16,745 nucleotides of DNA from contig JAITNU010000096.1 of the NCBI GenBank assembly GCA_031290325.1, positions 1-16,745 of the forward strand, in the 5' to 3' direction. The notes under the pieces are model-generated. The model had not been told where the DNA came from. It did no database searches and was given only the letters and a program-made list of their open reading frames with translations. Positions 1 to 7,187 of this stretch are shown in pieces. The stretch is from Treponema sp. Lineage in GTDB: Bacteria > Spirochaetota > Spirochaetia > Treponematales > Breznakiellaceae. Position numbers and translations under genes: made by a program. The stretch's first letter is position 1, and every line of letters starts with the position of its first letter.

Positions 1-936
1 GTGCGGGAACTCATCATCAAGGCTATCCCTGAAAACCTGAAAAAGGCGGTTGCCGTAGGTATCGGCCTCTTTATCGCCCTTATCGGTTTCAGCAACGCCG
101 GCGTTATCGTAAACGACGCAGGAACCCTCGTGGGGCTTGGGGACATCAGTTCAGGCCCGCCCTTGCTCGCAATGCTCGGCCTTATCATCATCATCGTCCT
201 GTATGTCCTGAACATTCCGGGCGCAATTCTACTGGGGATCATCATTACTACCCTTATCGGTATTCCTTTAGGTGTTACCAATATTCCCGAAGGTTGGAGT
301 CCTTTTAGTCTCCCCATAGTTCCGCTCTTCTTCAAGTTTGATTTTTCCTCAGTCCTGACTTTTAAGTTTTTTACTATTTTCTTTACCTTCCTTTTTGTTG
401 ATATTTTCGACACTCTCGGTACTCTGGTTGGGGTAAGCAATCAGGCGGGGCTGACTAACGCAAAAGGGGAGATTCCCCGTGTTAAGCAGGCCCTTCTCGC
501 CGACGCCATAGGCACGGTAGTCGGCGCATCGCTCGGCACTTCCACAGTCTCCAGTTTTGTGGAAAGTACCGCCGGTGTCGCCGTCGGTGGCCGAACCGGC
601 CTTACCGCACTGACAACAGGGATACTGTTCCTCATCGCTCTGTTCCTTTCGCCCTTGTTCCTGCTCCTCCCCAGCGCCGCGACCGCGCCGGCCCTGGTTT
701 TAGTCGGCTTTCTGATGATCAGGCCGGTGACCGAAGTCAATTTCACCGATCCCACCGAGGGCATCCCCGCGTTTCTCACGATTCTGATGATGCCCCTGGC
801 CTACAGTATCGCCGAAGGCATTGTGTATGGTATTCTTTCTTATGTGCTTCTCAAAGTCATAACGGGTAAATACAAGGAACTTACGATTGTTACCTGGGTA
901 CTCTTTGTGATCTTTGCTCTGAGACTCTTCTTATAA
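1..936 (+). CDS. NCS2-family purine permease (AzgA/PbuG type), N-terminus outside window
   Basis: This is an inner-membrane transporter of the nucleobase:cation symporter-2 family, AzgA/PbuG branch, whose members import adenine, guanine or hypoxanthine. The 311 visible residues are almost entirely hydrophobic helices. They include the family-typical FDTLGTLVGV stretch near residue 136, a following helix ending in GTSTVSSFVES, and a GGRTGLTAL segment near residue 197. Family members are about 430 residues, and the first visible residues match a point roughly 120 residues into such proteins, so the gene is cut by the window edge and the GTG at base 1 is not its start. The stop is TAA at 934-936. 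Substrate choice cannot be read from sequence alone. purB and guaB lie about 8 kb downstream, so purine salvage fits the neighbourhood, but no operon link is visible. The family call is secure; the exact base transported is not. Confidence 0.9.
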   Translation: MRELIIKAIPENLKKAVAVGIGLFIALIGFSNAGVIVNDAGTLVGLGDISSGPPLLAMLGLIIIIVLYVLNIPGAILLGIIITTLIGIPLGVTNIPEGWSPFSLPIVPLFFKFDFSSVLTFKFFTIFFTFLFVDIFDTLGTLVGVSNQAGLTNAKGEIPRVKQALLADAIGTVVGASLGTSTVSSFVESTAGVAVGGRTGLTALTTGILFLIALFLSPLFLLLPSAATAPALVLVGFLMIRPVTEVNFTDPTEGIPAFLTILMMPLAYSIAEGIVYGILSYVLLKVITGKYKELTIVTWVLFVIFALRLFL

Positions 937-941
937 AGAAT

Positions 942-1099
942 CCCATTCGGGTTGCCCAGAAGAAAAGTCCGGCGGAGGCCACATGTATCGCCAGGCTCGC
1001 GCCAGGTGGGGCATCGCGCGCCTTTCCGGCGGACAGCAACAGCGGGTCGGCATTGTGCGGCAGCGCCTTGATCCAGTATCATACCGTCAGGAAGTGTAA
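942..1099 (+). pseudogene. Remnant of a polar-amino-acid ABC transporter ATPase
   Basis: Two short pieces in different frames together read like the middle of an amino-acid-type ABC ATPase. Frame one, from 942, gives PIRVAQKKSPAEA, which resembles the segment just before the signature helix in GlnQ/HisP-type proteins. Frame two, from 1022, gives LSGGQQQRVGIV and then RQRLDP. LSGGQQQRV is the ABC signature motif, but the following residues are altered and the frame stops at TAA 1097-1099. There is no Walker A, Walker B or start codon in the gap, so this is a dead fragment of about 160 bases between the permease and the next pseudogene. The signature match is what is seen; assignment to the amino-acid subfamily is inference from the short first piece. 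Confidence 0.65.
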
Positions 1100-1108
1100 T
1101 AATTAATC

Positions 1109-1929
1109 ATGATAAATTTAAGCGTCTGTATGATAGTCCGTGACGAGGAAGCGGTACTGGCTCGCTGCCTGTCCGCAGCCGTGCGTTTTGCCAATGAAAT
1201 CATCATCGTTGATACCGGTTTGACGGATGCGACAAAAAAATCGCCAGAAAATACACGGAAAAGGTGTATGATTTTGTCTGGGTTGATGATTTTGCCGCGG
1301 CCCGGAACTATTCTTATTCATTGGCCTCCTGCGATTTTATTATGTGGCTGGACGCCGATGATGTCATCGAGGTGGAGGACGCCGAAAAGATCCGCGCCCT
1401 CAAGACAAGAGCCCTTGACGAGGCTGATGTGGTGTTCCTGCGTCGCGAGCTTTGTACCGCGGAACATTACGAGGAAGCGCTGGCGGTGTATGCCGGTATG
1501 AAGGATGAAGCGCCCTGGCAGGATATTTCCTACGCTCTGTTTTTTGTCATCATCAGCCTGAAACAGTTGAAACGCTGGGAAGAACTGCTGGAAGAACTGC
1601 TGAACCTGAGCCGGCGTTTTGTTCCCAACGAGATGATCTGCGCTGAGTTGGGCAACTGTTATATGCGGGAACACCATGACGAAGAGGCCGAACAATGGTA
1701 TAACAGGGCCCTTGATTATCACGTTGACCTTAAGGATTTGGAATTGCATTTTGAAGCCTACCATGAATTCATCCCCTGCCAGAAGTTGTGCAAGCTCTAT
1801 ATGAAAAAAGGTGATACTCTAAAAGCCCGGCAGTATTATGAACGGGCGGCGGCGGTCTACCCCCATAATCCGGTGGTAGAACTGAACAAGCTGTACTTTG
1901 AAACACTTGGGGGTAAAGCGCCGTGCTGA
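1109..1929 (+). pseudogene. Family 2 glycosyltransferase with C-terminal TPRs, frameshifted and internally deleted
   Basis: The N-terminus from ATG 1109 reads LSVCMIVRDEEAVLARCL and then EIIIVDTGLTDATK, the nucleotide-sugar-binding start of a GT-A glycosyltransferase of the type that carries TPRs. At the A7 run 1234-1240 the frame breaks. One extra A would restore the family sequence into KIARKYTEKVYDFVWVDDFA. The reading continues in the new frame through MWLDADD (the DxD metal/sugar site) to residue sequence DEADVVF. It then jumps directly to RRELCTAEHYEEALAVY, the start of the TPR-like tail, so roughly a hundred residues of the usual acceptor region appear to be missing without loss of frame. 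The tail shows helical repeats such as LGNCYMREHHDEEAEQWYNRAL and ends in TGA at 1927-1929. Two independent lesions argue for a decayed gene rather than a switchable one. Confidence 0.8.
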
Positions 1930-2131
1930 AACATTTCAAACTGGAAAAATGGAACCACAAGCCCCTGGTGATCTGCGGCATGGTGGAGAAGACCGCGAAG
2001 TACCTATACGGCATAGCGCCGGTGTATATCTGCGATGATGATTCCCTGGAAACTTACCGCGATGATGTCAAAGTGATTTCCCTTGAACATTTGGTGGAGC
2101 ACCGGGAAGACAATATCATTCTGGGCAGTAA
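1923..2131 (+). pseudogene. N-terminal fragment of an unrecognised protein, overlapping the glycosyltransferase remnant
   Basis: A GTG at 1923 overlaps the stop of the preceding glycosyltransferase remnant (GTGCTGA), which suggests the two were once translationally coupled. About 69 residues read as coherent protein, with KPLVICGMVEKTAKYLYG and then PVYICDDDSLETY, a beta-alpha-beta pattern like the first half of a Rossmann-type domain. I do not recognise the family. From about position 2130 the reading loses sense, and a different gene fragment continues in another frame immediately after, so the gene is truncated. The frame itself stays open to 2198, but the last residues are hydrophobic out-of-frame reading of the next fragment. 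Confidence 0.45.
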
Positions 2132-2511
2132 GGTTTTTTATCGTTTATCAGTATTGGTGCGTCAATTGGTTCTTCTTTTACCGCGCCCTGGCTCATAGGA
2201 ACCATAGAGGGTACGTTTTCTGTGTTAAAGTACACGTTTTTTGATATAGGCTGCGACTTCAGCTTTATCCATGGATATAAACAGCGGGATGATCTCAATT
2301 ATTTTTCGCTCTATCCTTTCGCGCACCTTAACAGGTTTGTTCCCTTTGGTGGATACAGGGGCTGGTATGCCGGGGGCGGTCTTATGGTGGCGTTTTATAC
2401 TGGCAACAGGGAAGATAACGCTTTTTTTGTTCCCGCTCTTGATGGTACCACCAGACTCTATATTGGGAAAAATCACTATGCAAAGGCCGGACTGTTCGGT
2501 TCGAAGCTCCA
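2132..2511 (+). pseudogene. Fragment of an outer-membrane-like beta-barrel protein
   Basis: The frame opens right after a TAA at 2129-2131 and gives SIGASIGSSFTAPWLIG, TFSVLKYTFFDIGCDF, YFSLYPFAHLNRFVPFG and RGWYAGGGLMVAFYTG. Alternating small and aromatic residues separated by short polar turns are typical of transmembrane beta-strands, and similar C-terminal domains occur in large treponemal surface-protein families. There is no start codon or signal peptide. After about position 2511 the frame becomes an Arg/Gly/Pro-rich out-of-frame reading of the IS66 fragment behind it. It is therefore a barrel-domain piece fused by deletion between two unrelated remnants. The barrel interpretation rests on pattern only, not on a named motif. 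Confidence 0.5.
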
Positions 2512-2526
2512 CCGTGGGATACCTGA

Positions 2527-2818
2527 AAGGCCGCGGGCACATATACCAATGCGGATGAGACCGGGTGGAAGGAACATGGGGAGCGGCGGTGGGCGTGGTG
2601 CTTTCGTGCAGATGACTATACGGTGTTCCATCTTGATCCGTCCCGGGGAGGTGATGTTTTGAAGAACCTGCTGGGAGCAGCATTTTCCGGGATACTTTAA
2701 ACATGGATTGAACAGATGAACCGGCATACTCAAGACGAGTCAATGGAGTGTTCCTGAAAACAAAGATGCACGGAATAGGGCAAAGCGCCTCAAAGAGTAC
2801 GGAGCACAATACATTGTC
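2527..2818 (+). mobile_element. Degraded IS66-family transposase fragments
   Basis: From 2527 one frame reads TNADETGWKEHGERRWAW and then TVFHLDPSRGGDV, followed by LLGAAFSGIL and TAA at 2698-2700. The DETGW, RRWAW, PSRG and LLG..FSG order matches the start of the catalytic domain of IS66-type transposases, with the Asp of DETGW the first acidic catalytic residue. From 2750 a second frame reads VPENKDARNRAKRLKEYG, which matches a segment much further downstream in the same transposases. Only about 50 bases separate two parts that are normally well over a hundred residues apart. An internal deletion has therefore removed the middle, and the frames disagree. No terminal inverted repeats, accessory orfs or target-site duplication were found, so the element is inactive debris. 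Confidence 0.75.
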
Positions 2819-2833
2819 AGGTCCCTGATATAC

Positions 2834-2862
2834 TTGCCAATTGCCGGTTCTGCCCTTAGAAT
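2834..2862 (+). promoter_or_regulatory. Sigma70-type promoter of the chimeric regulator
   Basis: TTGCCA at 2834-2839 and TAGAAT at 2857-2862 are separated by exactly 17 bases. The usual start point, six to nine bases after the -10 box, would fall at about 2868-2871, on the regulator's ATG. The promoter lies in the tail of the decayed transposase region. Confidence 0.6.
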
Positions 2863-2867
2863 AAGGT

Positions 2868-5800
2868 ATGAGCTGTGGTAAAAAGAGAATCGGCCTGGTC
2901 CTTGCTTCAATATATACCGGCGCATCCCTTAATGTGTGGTCCAGTTTCGCCCGGATGGCCGATGCGGCAGGAACCGCGCTTTTTATCTTTCCCGGAGGCC
3001 GTCTTAACGCCCGGACGGACGCGGAATATTTACGCAACTCTGTGTATGCCCTGGTAAATCAAGAAAATCTGGATGGGCTGATAAGCTGGAGTTCGACCAT
3101 AAGATGCACCGAGTCTACTGAAGAATTTGAACATTTTCATGCCCGCTTCGAGCCGCTCCCCTATGTAACCATGTCCTACAAGGTGCCCGGTCATCCCTGC
3201 GTCGAGTTTGACGCCTATAACGGGATGAAGGCCCTGGTTACCCATTGTATCCATGTCCACGGCGCCCGGCGGATCGCCTTTCTCAGAGGCCCGGATTTTC
3301 ACCAATCCGCTGCGGCCCGGTTCAAGGGCTACCAGGACGCCCTCAAGGAGGCGGGCCTGCCTGGAGGCTCCGGGCTGGTAACGGACCCCTTCAACTGGGA
3401 TTGCGGGGACGCGGCAACAGCCCAGTTGTTTGAAAAACGGGGCCTGGTGCCGGGACGGGATTTTGATACCCTCATCGGTTCCAGCGATATGATGGTCTTT
3501 AGAGGGGCACACTATTTACTGAAGCAGGGCTACCATATACCCATTGATTACCGCGCCGGGGGCTTCAATAATTCCGGGGAAAGCCGGCTCCTCGAAAGTC
3601 CCCTCTCAACGGTACACATGCCCTACACGGAGTTGAGCGCCGAATGTTTCAGCATCCTCCTGAAACTGCTTAACCAAAAACGGCGCGCCAGCGCCCGAAA
3701 AACCGGGGATCCCCGGAACACCATCGAGGATGTGGTACTAGGCTCGGAGCTTATTATCCGGGAATCCTGCGGCTGTAGACATTCCCTCCATAGCACCAGG
3801 AAGCCCCTGGCACCGGGAAGCGGGCCGGAGGAGTCGGTGGCGATGATCCTGGAGATGGTGGCGGAACGTCTCAAATTGAAACCCGCCGGTATACAGGCCC
3901 TGGTGTTTCCAGTGGTACATGCTTTCTTTTACCAGGGGGAAGAACGGTTCTTCTATTTGTTTGAAAAAGCCCTGAGCCGTTTTTTTCATTCAGATCGGGA
4001 CATCGAAATCCTGATCCGCCTCATAGGGGATGTCTTTGCCGCAGGCCTTGTCCCGGAGTTAAGCCGGGTGGAATCATCGGTATACGAAACCATCTTCCGG
4101 ATACAGGAACGCCTTGCCGCCCACCGCCGGTATGAACGGGAACGGTGGAACACCGCATTGAATTCCCTTAAGTGTGAACTCCTGGGAACCCGGAACCGGG
4201 ACGCCCTGGTACGGAGCCTCGCCGGACACCTGCCGGAGCTTGGTATTACCACCGCGGCCATCGTGCTCTACGATGATGAAAAAATCTCGGTCTGTGTGGG
4301 CAGTTTCTCCCCTGCGGGGATCGCTCCCTGCAGGGAACAGCGCTTCCCCGCACGCCTGCTGGTGCCGGCCTATTTGAAACCCCAGTATGCCGATGGGATC
4401 TTCATGGTACAACCCCTGTTCATCGAAAACCAGTCCCTGGGGTATTTTATCCATAATGTCCCCTTTGCTGACGGCGTGATCTTTGAGGAACTCCGTTCGG
4501 CGGTGAGTTATGCCTTAAAGGGCATATCCCTCCTGGAAGCGGTGATCCGGGCCAAGGGAATCGCTGAACAGGCCGAGCGGGCAAAAACGGAATTCCTGCA
4601 GGTTCTGGAAAATGAACTCTATGATCCCTTCGCAGGGGTGATGGAAACCCTTGAGGGCCTGGAACGGGATGATGTGGCCTCAGCGGATATCCGGCGCCTG
4701 AAAGCCCTTATCGGCTCCCGTGAAACCGAGGCCGGCAGTTTAATCGATCTCACCCTCTCCAGGATCGATGAGCTTTCCTTACACAAAACCCTCTTTGAGC
4801 CGGATGAACTGCTCCCGGGAATCGGCGCCTTCCCGCTGTTGACCGGGGATGTTTCCCGGCTTTCCCAGTGTTTTGCCCTGATCCGGGAGGAGTACGGCGG
4901 CGCTGTTTCCGCAGAGCTGCGGCGTGGGGGCCTGAGCATATCCTTTGTTGCTGGGTCGTCCAGGGAGGAACACCGGGAGAAACGGCACCTTTTGGCAGAG
5001 CGGATCATCCTGTTACACGGCGGGGAGTTCCACCGGGATGTGGCGGAATGTACCATGCTCCTCCCCTGGCCCACCCTGACCGGTCAAGAACCGGCGCGGC
5101 AGCCGGGGTGTTCCCAGGATCATGTTCTGGTACTCTCGGACCCCTCCCTGCTGCCTGCCAATTTTTTTGATCTACCGATACTGCAGGATATCGAAAAAGC
5201 CGCCGCCCTTCCGGGCCGGACTTCCTGCATCGTGTGGAACACCGATGCCGCTTCTATCGAAGACTTTATCAGGATATCTGCCCTGCGGCACCGGCCCGAA
5301 TTCTTCACCCTGCCCTTTTTATGCTATGGAAAGGGACTTTCCGGAGGCAGTTTCGCCAGAAGTACCGGTGCTCCTCTTTCCGGGAAAACCCTGATTGACG
5401 CCATCGAAAAAGTGATACAAGTACCCAGCCAGGGAACCATACTCATGGTCGGTATGCCCCTGTACCAATCCTGGTCGAACATTGGGGATGTGATCCATAT
5501 CCCCGCTATGACTACCTTTAATGAAACGGTAACAGAACTCATCCCCTCGATGGTGGTCTTGAATTCCCTGAACACCGAGGCAGTCGAGACAATACGCCGG
5601 CACCCGCTTACAGTGATGGTTCCCCTGGTGCTGGTATGCGAGCGGATCGAATCCGCCGCCGATGTGCTGAGGATCTGCCGGTATTCCCGGCTCCTCCTCT
5701 GCCATAGGGCAGTCGCCTCTTCACCGGACTTCACCGGGCGGATAAAAGCCCTCCTTGATGGGGAGGAAATGCTGCCCCCCCATACAGGGGCGCTGGTTAA

Positions 5801-6107
5801 AAAGGCGCTCCTCTATTTCAACCTTCATGCAGAATCCCACATTTCCCGGTGGAAACTGGCGGAAGCAGTACACGTCAGTGAGGATTATCTTACCCGGATT
5901 TTTCATCTGGAGATGGGCCTGTCCCTCTGGGATTATCTGAACCGGTACCGGATTTTTCTCGCCGCTGACCTGTTGCGTCAGACCGACGACAGCATCCAGG
6001 AGATTGCCCTCCGTTCAGGCTTTCAAAATCAGGCCTATTTCTGCCGGGTTTTTAAAAAAATCTACGGCCTTCCCCCCAGTCAGATACGGAAAAAGCCGGA
6101 AGGGTGA
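2868..6107 (+). CDS. Chimeric transcriptional regulator: LacI-like sensor, GAF-like, pseudo-kinase, pseudo-receiver, AraC DNA-binding domain
   Basis: Predicted cytoplasmic regulator of 1079 residues. Residues 6-304 are a LacI-type periplasmic-binding-protein fold (RIGLVLASIYTG at the start, ESCGC at 299-302) without the usual N-terminal helix-turn-helix. Residues about 305-430 are helical, and about 440-565 look GAF-like. Residues 572-588 align with the AKSEFLANMSHELRTPL motif of histidine kinases but have N582 where the phospho-His should be. LLHGGE at 715-720 resembles the end of an ATPase domain, but I see no DxGxG box. Two receiver-like alpha/beta stretches follow, with N899 at the expected phospho-Asp of the second. 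Residues 991-1079 are a complete AraC/XylS domain with both helix-turn-helices (LAEAVHVSEDYLTRIF; IQEIALRSGFQNQAYFCRVFKK). ATG 2868 is the only start before the sensor because TAA lies in frame at 2862. It is an orphan with no sugar operon beside it; a sugar ligand is inferred. Confidence 0.88.
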   Translation: MSCGKKRIGLVLASIYTGASLNVWSSFARMADAAGTALFIFPGGRLNARTDAEYLRNSVYALVNQENLDGLISWSSTIRCTESTEEFEHFHARFEPLPYVTMSYKVPGHPCVEFDAYNGMKALVTHCIHVHGARRIAFLRGPDFHQSAAARFKGYQDALKEAGLPGGSGLVTDPFNWDCGDAATAQLFEKRGLVPGRDFDTLIGSSDMMVFRGAHYLLKQGYHIPIDYRAGGFNNSGESRLLESPLSTVHMPYTELSAECFSILLKLLNQKRRASARKTGDPRNTIEDVVLGSELIIRESCGCRHSLHSTRKPLAPGSGPEESVAMILEMVAERLKLKPAGIQALVFPVVHAFFYQGEERFFYLFEKALSRFFHSDRDIEILIRLIGDVFAAGLVPELSRVESSVYETIFRIQERLAAHRRYERERWNTALNSLKCELLGTRNRDALVRSLAGHLPELGITTAAIVLYDDEKISVCVGSFSPAGIAPCREQRFPARLLVPAYLKPQYADGIFMVQPLFIENQSLGYFIHNVPFADGVIFEELRSAVSYALKGISLLEAVIRAKGIAEQAERAKTEFLQVLENELYDPFAGVMETLEGLERDDVASADIRRLKALIGSRETEAGSLIDLTLSRIDELSLHKTLFEPDELLPGIGAFPLLTGDVSRLSQCFALIREEYGGAVSAELRRGGLSISFVAGSSREEHREKRHLLAERIILLHGGEFHRDVAECTMLLPWPTLTGQEPARQPGCSQDHVLVLSDPSLLPANFFDLPILQDIEKAAALPGRTSCIVWNTDAASIEDFIRISALRHRPEFFTLPFLCYGKGLSGGSFARSTGAPLSGKTLIDAIEKVIQVPSQGTILMVGMPLYQSWSNIGDVIHIPAMTTFNETVTELIPSMVVLNSLNTEAVETIRRHPLTVMVPLVLVCERIESAADVLRICRYSRLLLCHRAVASSPDFTGRIKALLDGEEMLPPHTGALVKKALLYFNLHAESHISRWKLAEAVHVSEDYLTRIFHLEMGLSLWDYLNRYRIFLAADLLRQTDDSIQEIALRSGFQNQAYFCRVFKKIYGLPPSQIRKKPEG

Positions 6108-6171
6108 TGTCTGTATAAATAACACTCATATTTGCCTCATATACCTCATTCCCTGTCCGCTTGCAAACACC

Positions 6172-6200
6172 CACAAGCCCCCCGCTGCTGGGGGGCTGTG
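6172..6200. terminator. GC-rich hairpin without a U-tract, possible weak terminator
   Basis: AGCCCCCC at 6176-6183 pairs with GGGGGGCT at 6190-6197 around a six-base loop. CAC/GTG pairs extend the stem to 6172-6200 with one bulged A at 6175. It lies 65 bases after the regulator stop. Neither side carries a run of T, so it lacks the usual intrinsic-terminator tail. It may stabilise a 3' end or act with Rho. Confidence 0.4.
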
Positions 6201-6202
6201 TC

Positions 6203-6292
6203 TCACCATGAAGCTGCGCCATCCGCCGTTTCCAGCGTAACATCCGCGCCCTCTCCGATGTACAACACCCGCTTGTTCAAGCCCGCGGCAAA
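6203..6292 (-). other. Short protein-like reading, possible gene remnant
   Basis: The minus strand reads FAAGLNKRVLYIGEGADV and then TLETADGAASW, ending at a stop complementary to 6203-6205. The composition looks like real protein, perhaps a beta-strand-rich surface protein, but there is no start site, no partner sequence and upstream it runs into the tRNA promoter. It could be a remnant or chance. Confidence 0.2.
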
Positions 6293-6313
6293 AATATAAT
6301 TTGCATTATTTTC

Positions 6314-6342
6314 TTGCTCTTGTTTCTCCAATTAGGTATATT
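6314..6342 (+). promoter_or_regulatory. Promoter of tRNA-Thr
   Basis: TTGCTC at 6314-6319 and TATATT at 6337-6342 are spaced by 17 bases, in an AT-rich stretch. The expected start is just before the first tRNA base at 6351. Confidence 0.65.
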
Positions 6343-6350
6343 AGTTATAT

Positions 6351-6423
6351 GCCGAGGTGGCTCAGTCGGTAGAGCGACGCACTCGTAATGCGTAGGTCCC
6401 GGGTTCGATTCCCGGCTTCGGCT
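6351..6423 (+). tRNA. tRNA-Thr (anticodon CGT)
   Basis: The 73 bases fold as a standard cloverleaf. GCCGAGG pairs with CTTCGGC (one G-T pair) in the acceptor stem, the D-arm is GCTC...GAGC, and the anticodon stem ACGCA/TGCGT closes the loop CTCGTAA with anticodon CGT, which reads ACG (Thr). The T-arm CCGGG TTCGATT CCCGG is complete. The discriminator base is T and CCA is not encoded. It stands alone, with its own promoter, and converges on rpiA, whose stop is 51 bases away. No duplicated 3' tRNA segment nearby indicates use as an integration site. Confidence 0.95.
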
Positions 6424-6473
6424 GTTTGAATCCAACATCCATCTGAATCCCCCTACTATGCCGGTCCCGCCGG

Positions 6474-7175
6474 TTATTCGCGAATTTTTAGGGTTCCGTC
6501 AGCATGACCTATGAAAACCCTGGGGCGCAGCCTGGTAAAAAAGCCGTTTTCAACGACCCCGGGGATACGGTTCAGTTCACCTTCAAGCACAGCGGGATCC
6601 ACCGGACTGCTAAACCGTATATCCAGCAGGAGATTGCCGTGCTCGGTGATGACCGGGCCAGCCTTGCGTACCGCCTCCCGGAGCGTAACCACTGCACCGA
6701 GGCGTTCCAGGGCCTGGATAGCCGGAAGCCGGGCTTCGGGAACGACCTCGATAGGCACCGGGAAGCTATGCCCCAGTTGTTCGACCAGTTTCGTTTCATC
6801 TGCCACGATGGCGTAGGCCACCGACGCATAGGCGACGATTTTTTCCAGGAGCAGTGCGCCGCCGCCGCCTTTAACACAGTAATTGCGCCCGTCCACCTCA
6901 TCGGCACCGTCTATGGTGAGGTCCAGGGTTCCACCGATTTCCCTGGAATTCAGGGTATAAAGGGGAATCCCCCATTTTTCACATTCAATGACCGTTTGAA
7001 AACTGGTGGGAACCGCACGAATTCCCTTCAGTTTCCCCTCGCGCTGTAAAAACCCGATGTGCCGCACCGTATGAATGGCAGTGGACCCCGTACCGAGTCC
7101 CAGCTTCATACCACTGGTGACCAGGGCCTCAGCCGCTGCTTTTCCGGTCATTTCTTTCATGCCAAGTTGATCCAT
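6474..7175 (-). CDS. rpiA: Ribose-5-phosphate isomerase A
   Basis: This cytosolic enzyme interconverts ribose 5-phosphate and ribulose 5-phosphate in the non-oxidative pentose phosphate pathway, feeding nucleotide and aromatic synthesis. The 233-residue length is normal. Diagnostic motifs are GLGTGSTA at 26-33 (phosphate binding), DGADEVD at 89-95 (active-site acids), KGGGGALLLEK at 102-112 with E111 as the likely catalytic base, and the C-terminal VVENGFF segment. The ATG at 7173-7175 follows a GGGAAG ribosome-binding sequence at normal spacing. It is the last gene of the minus-strand operon behind aroDE, with 12 bases between them. Pairing with aroDE makes sense because the pentose phosphate pathway supplies erythrose 4-phosphate, although RpiA itself does not make it. 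All key residues look intact. Confidence 0.96.
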   Translation of the reverse strand: MDQLGMKEMTGKAAAEALVTSGMKLGLGTGSTAIHTVRHIGFLQREGKLKGIRAVPTSFQTVIECEKWGIPLYTLNSREIGGTLDLTIDGADEVDGRNYCVKGGGGALLLEKIVAYASVAYAIVADETKLVEQLGHSFPVPIEVVPEARLPAIQALERLGAVVTLREAVRKAGPVITEHGNLLLDIRFSSPVDPAVLEGELNRIPGVVENGFFTRLRPRVFIGHADGTLKIRE

Positions 7176-7187
7176 AAAAATACTTCC

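Larger units (their letters stand above)
6108..6350. other. Intergenic region between the regulator and tRNA-Thr
   Basis: This 243-base region holds no convincing gene. It contains a GC-rich hairpin at 6172-6200, a short protein-like reading on the minus strand (6203-6292) and the tRNA promoter (6314-6342). Short open frames running out of the regulator and antisense frames here show no recognisable protein pattern. Confidence 0.6.

Noticed and set aside
1234..1240. A7 run as an active phase-variation switch
   Set aside because: The gene also appears to have lost its middle, so restoring the frame would not give a normal enzyme; retained only as a possible relic.
2225..3037. A 270-codon open frame on the minus strand across the remnants and the regulator start
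   Set aside because: It lies antisense to several recognisable fragments, has no family-like pattern and no ribosome-binding site; the decayed genes on the plus strand explain the region better.
6351..6423. tRNA-Thr as an integration site for the debris-filled region
   Set aside because: No integrase gene and no repeated tRNA 3' end were seen on either side.
6504..7049. A 181-codon plus-strand open frame opposite rpiA
   Set aside because: It is the complement of an intact rpiA with conserved motifs; length reflects codon bias, not coding.
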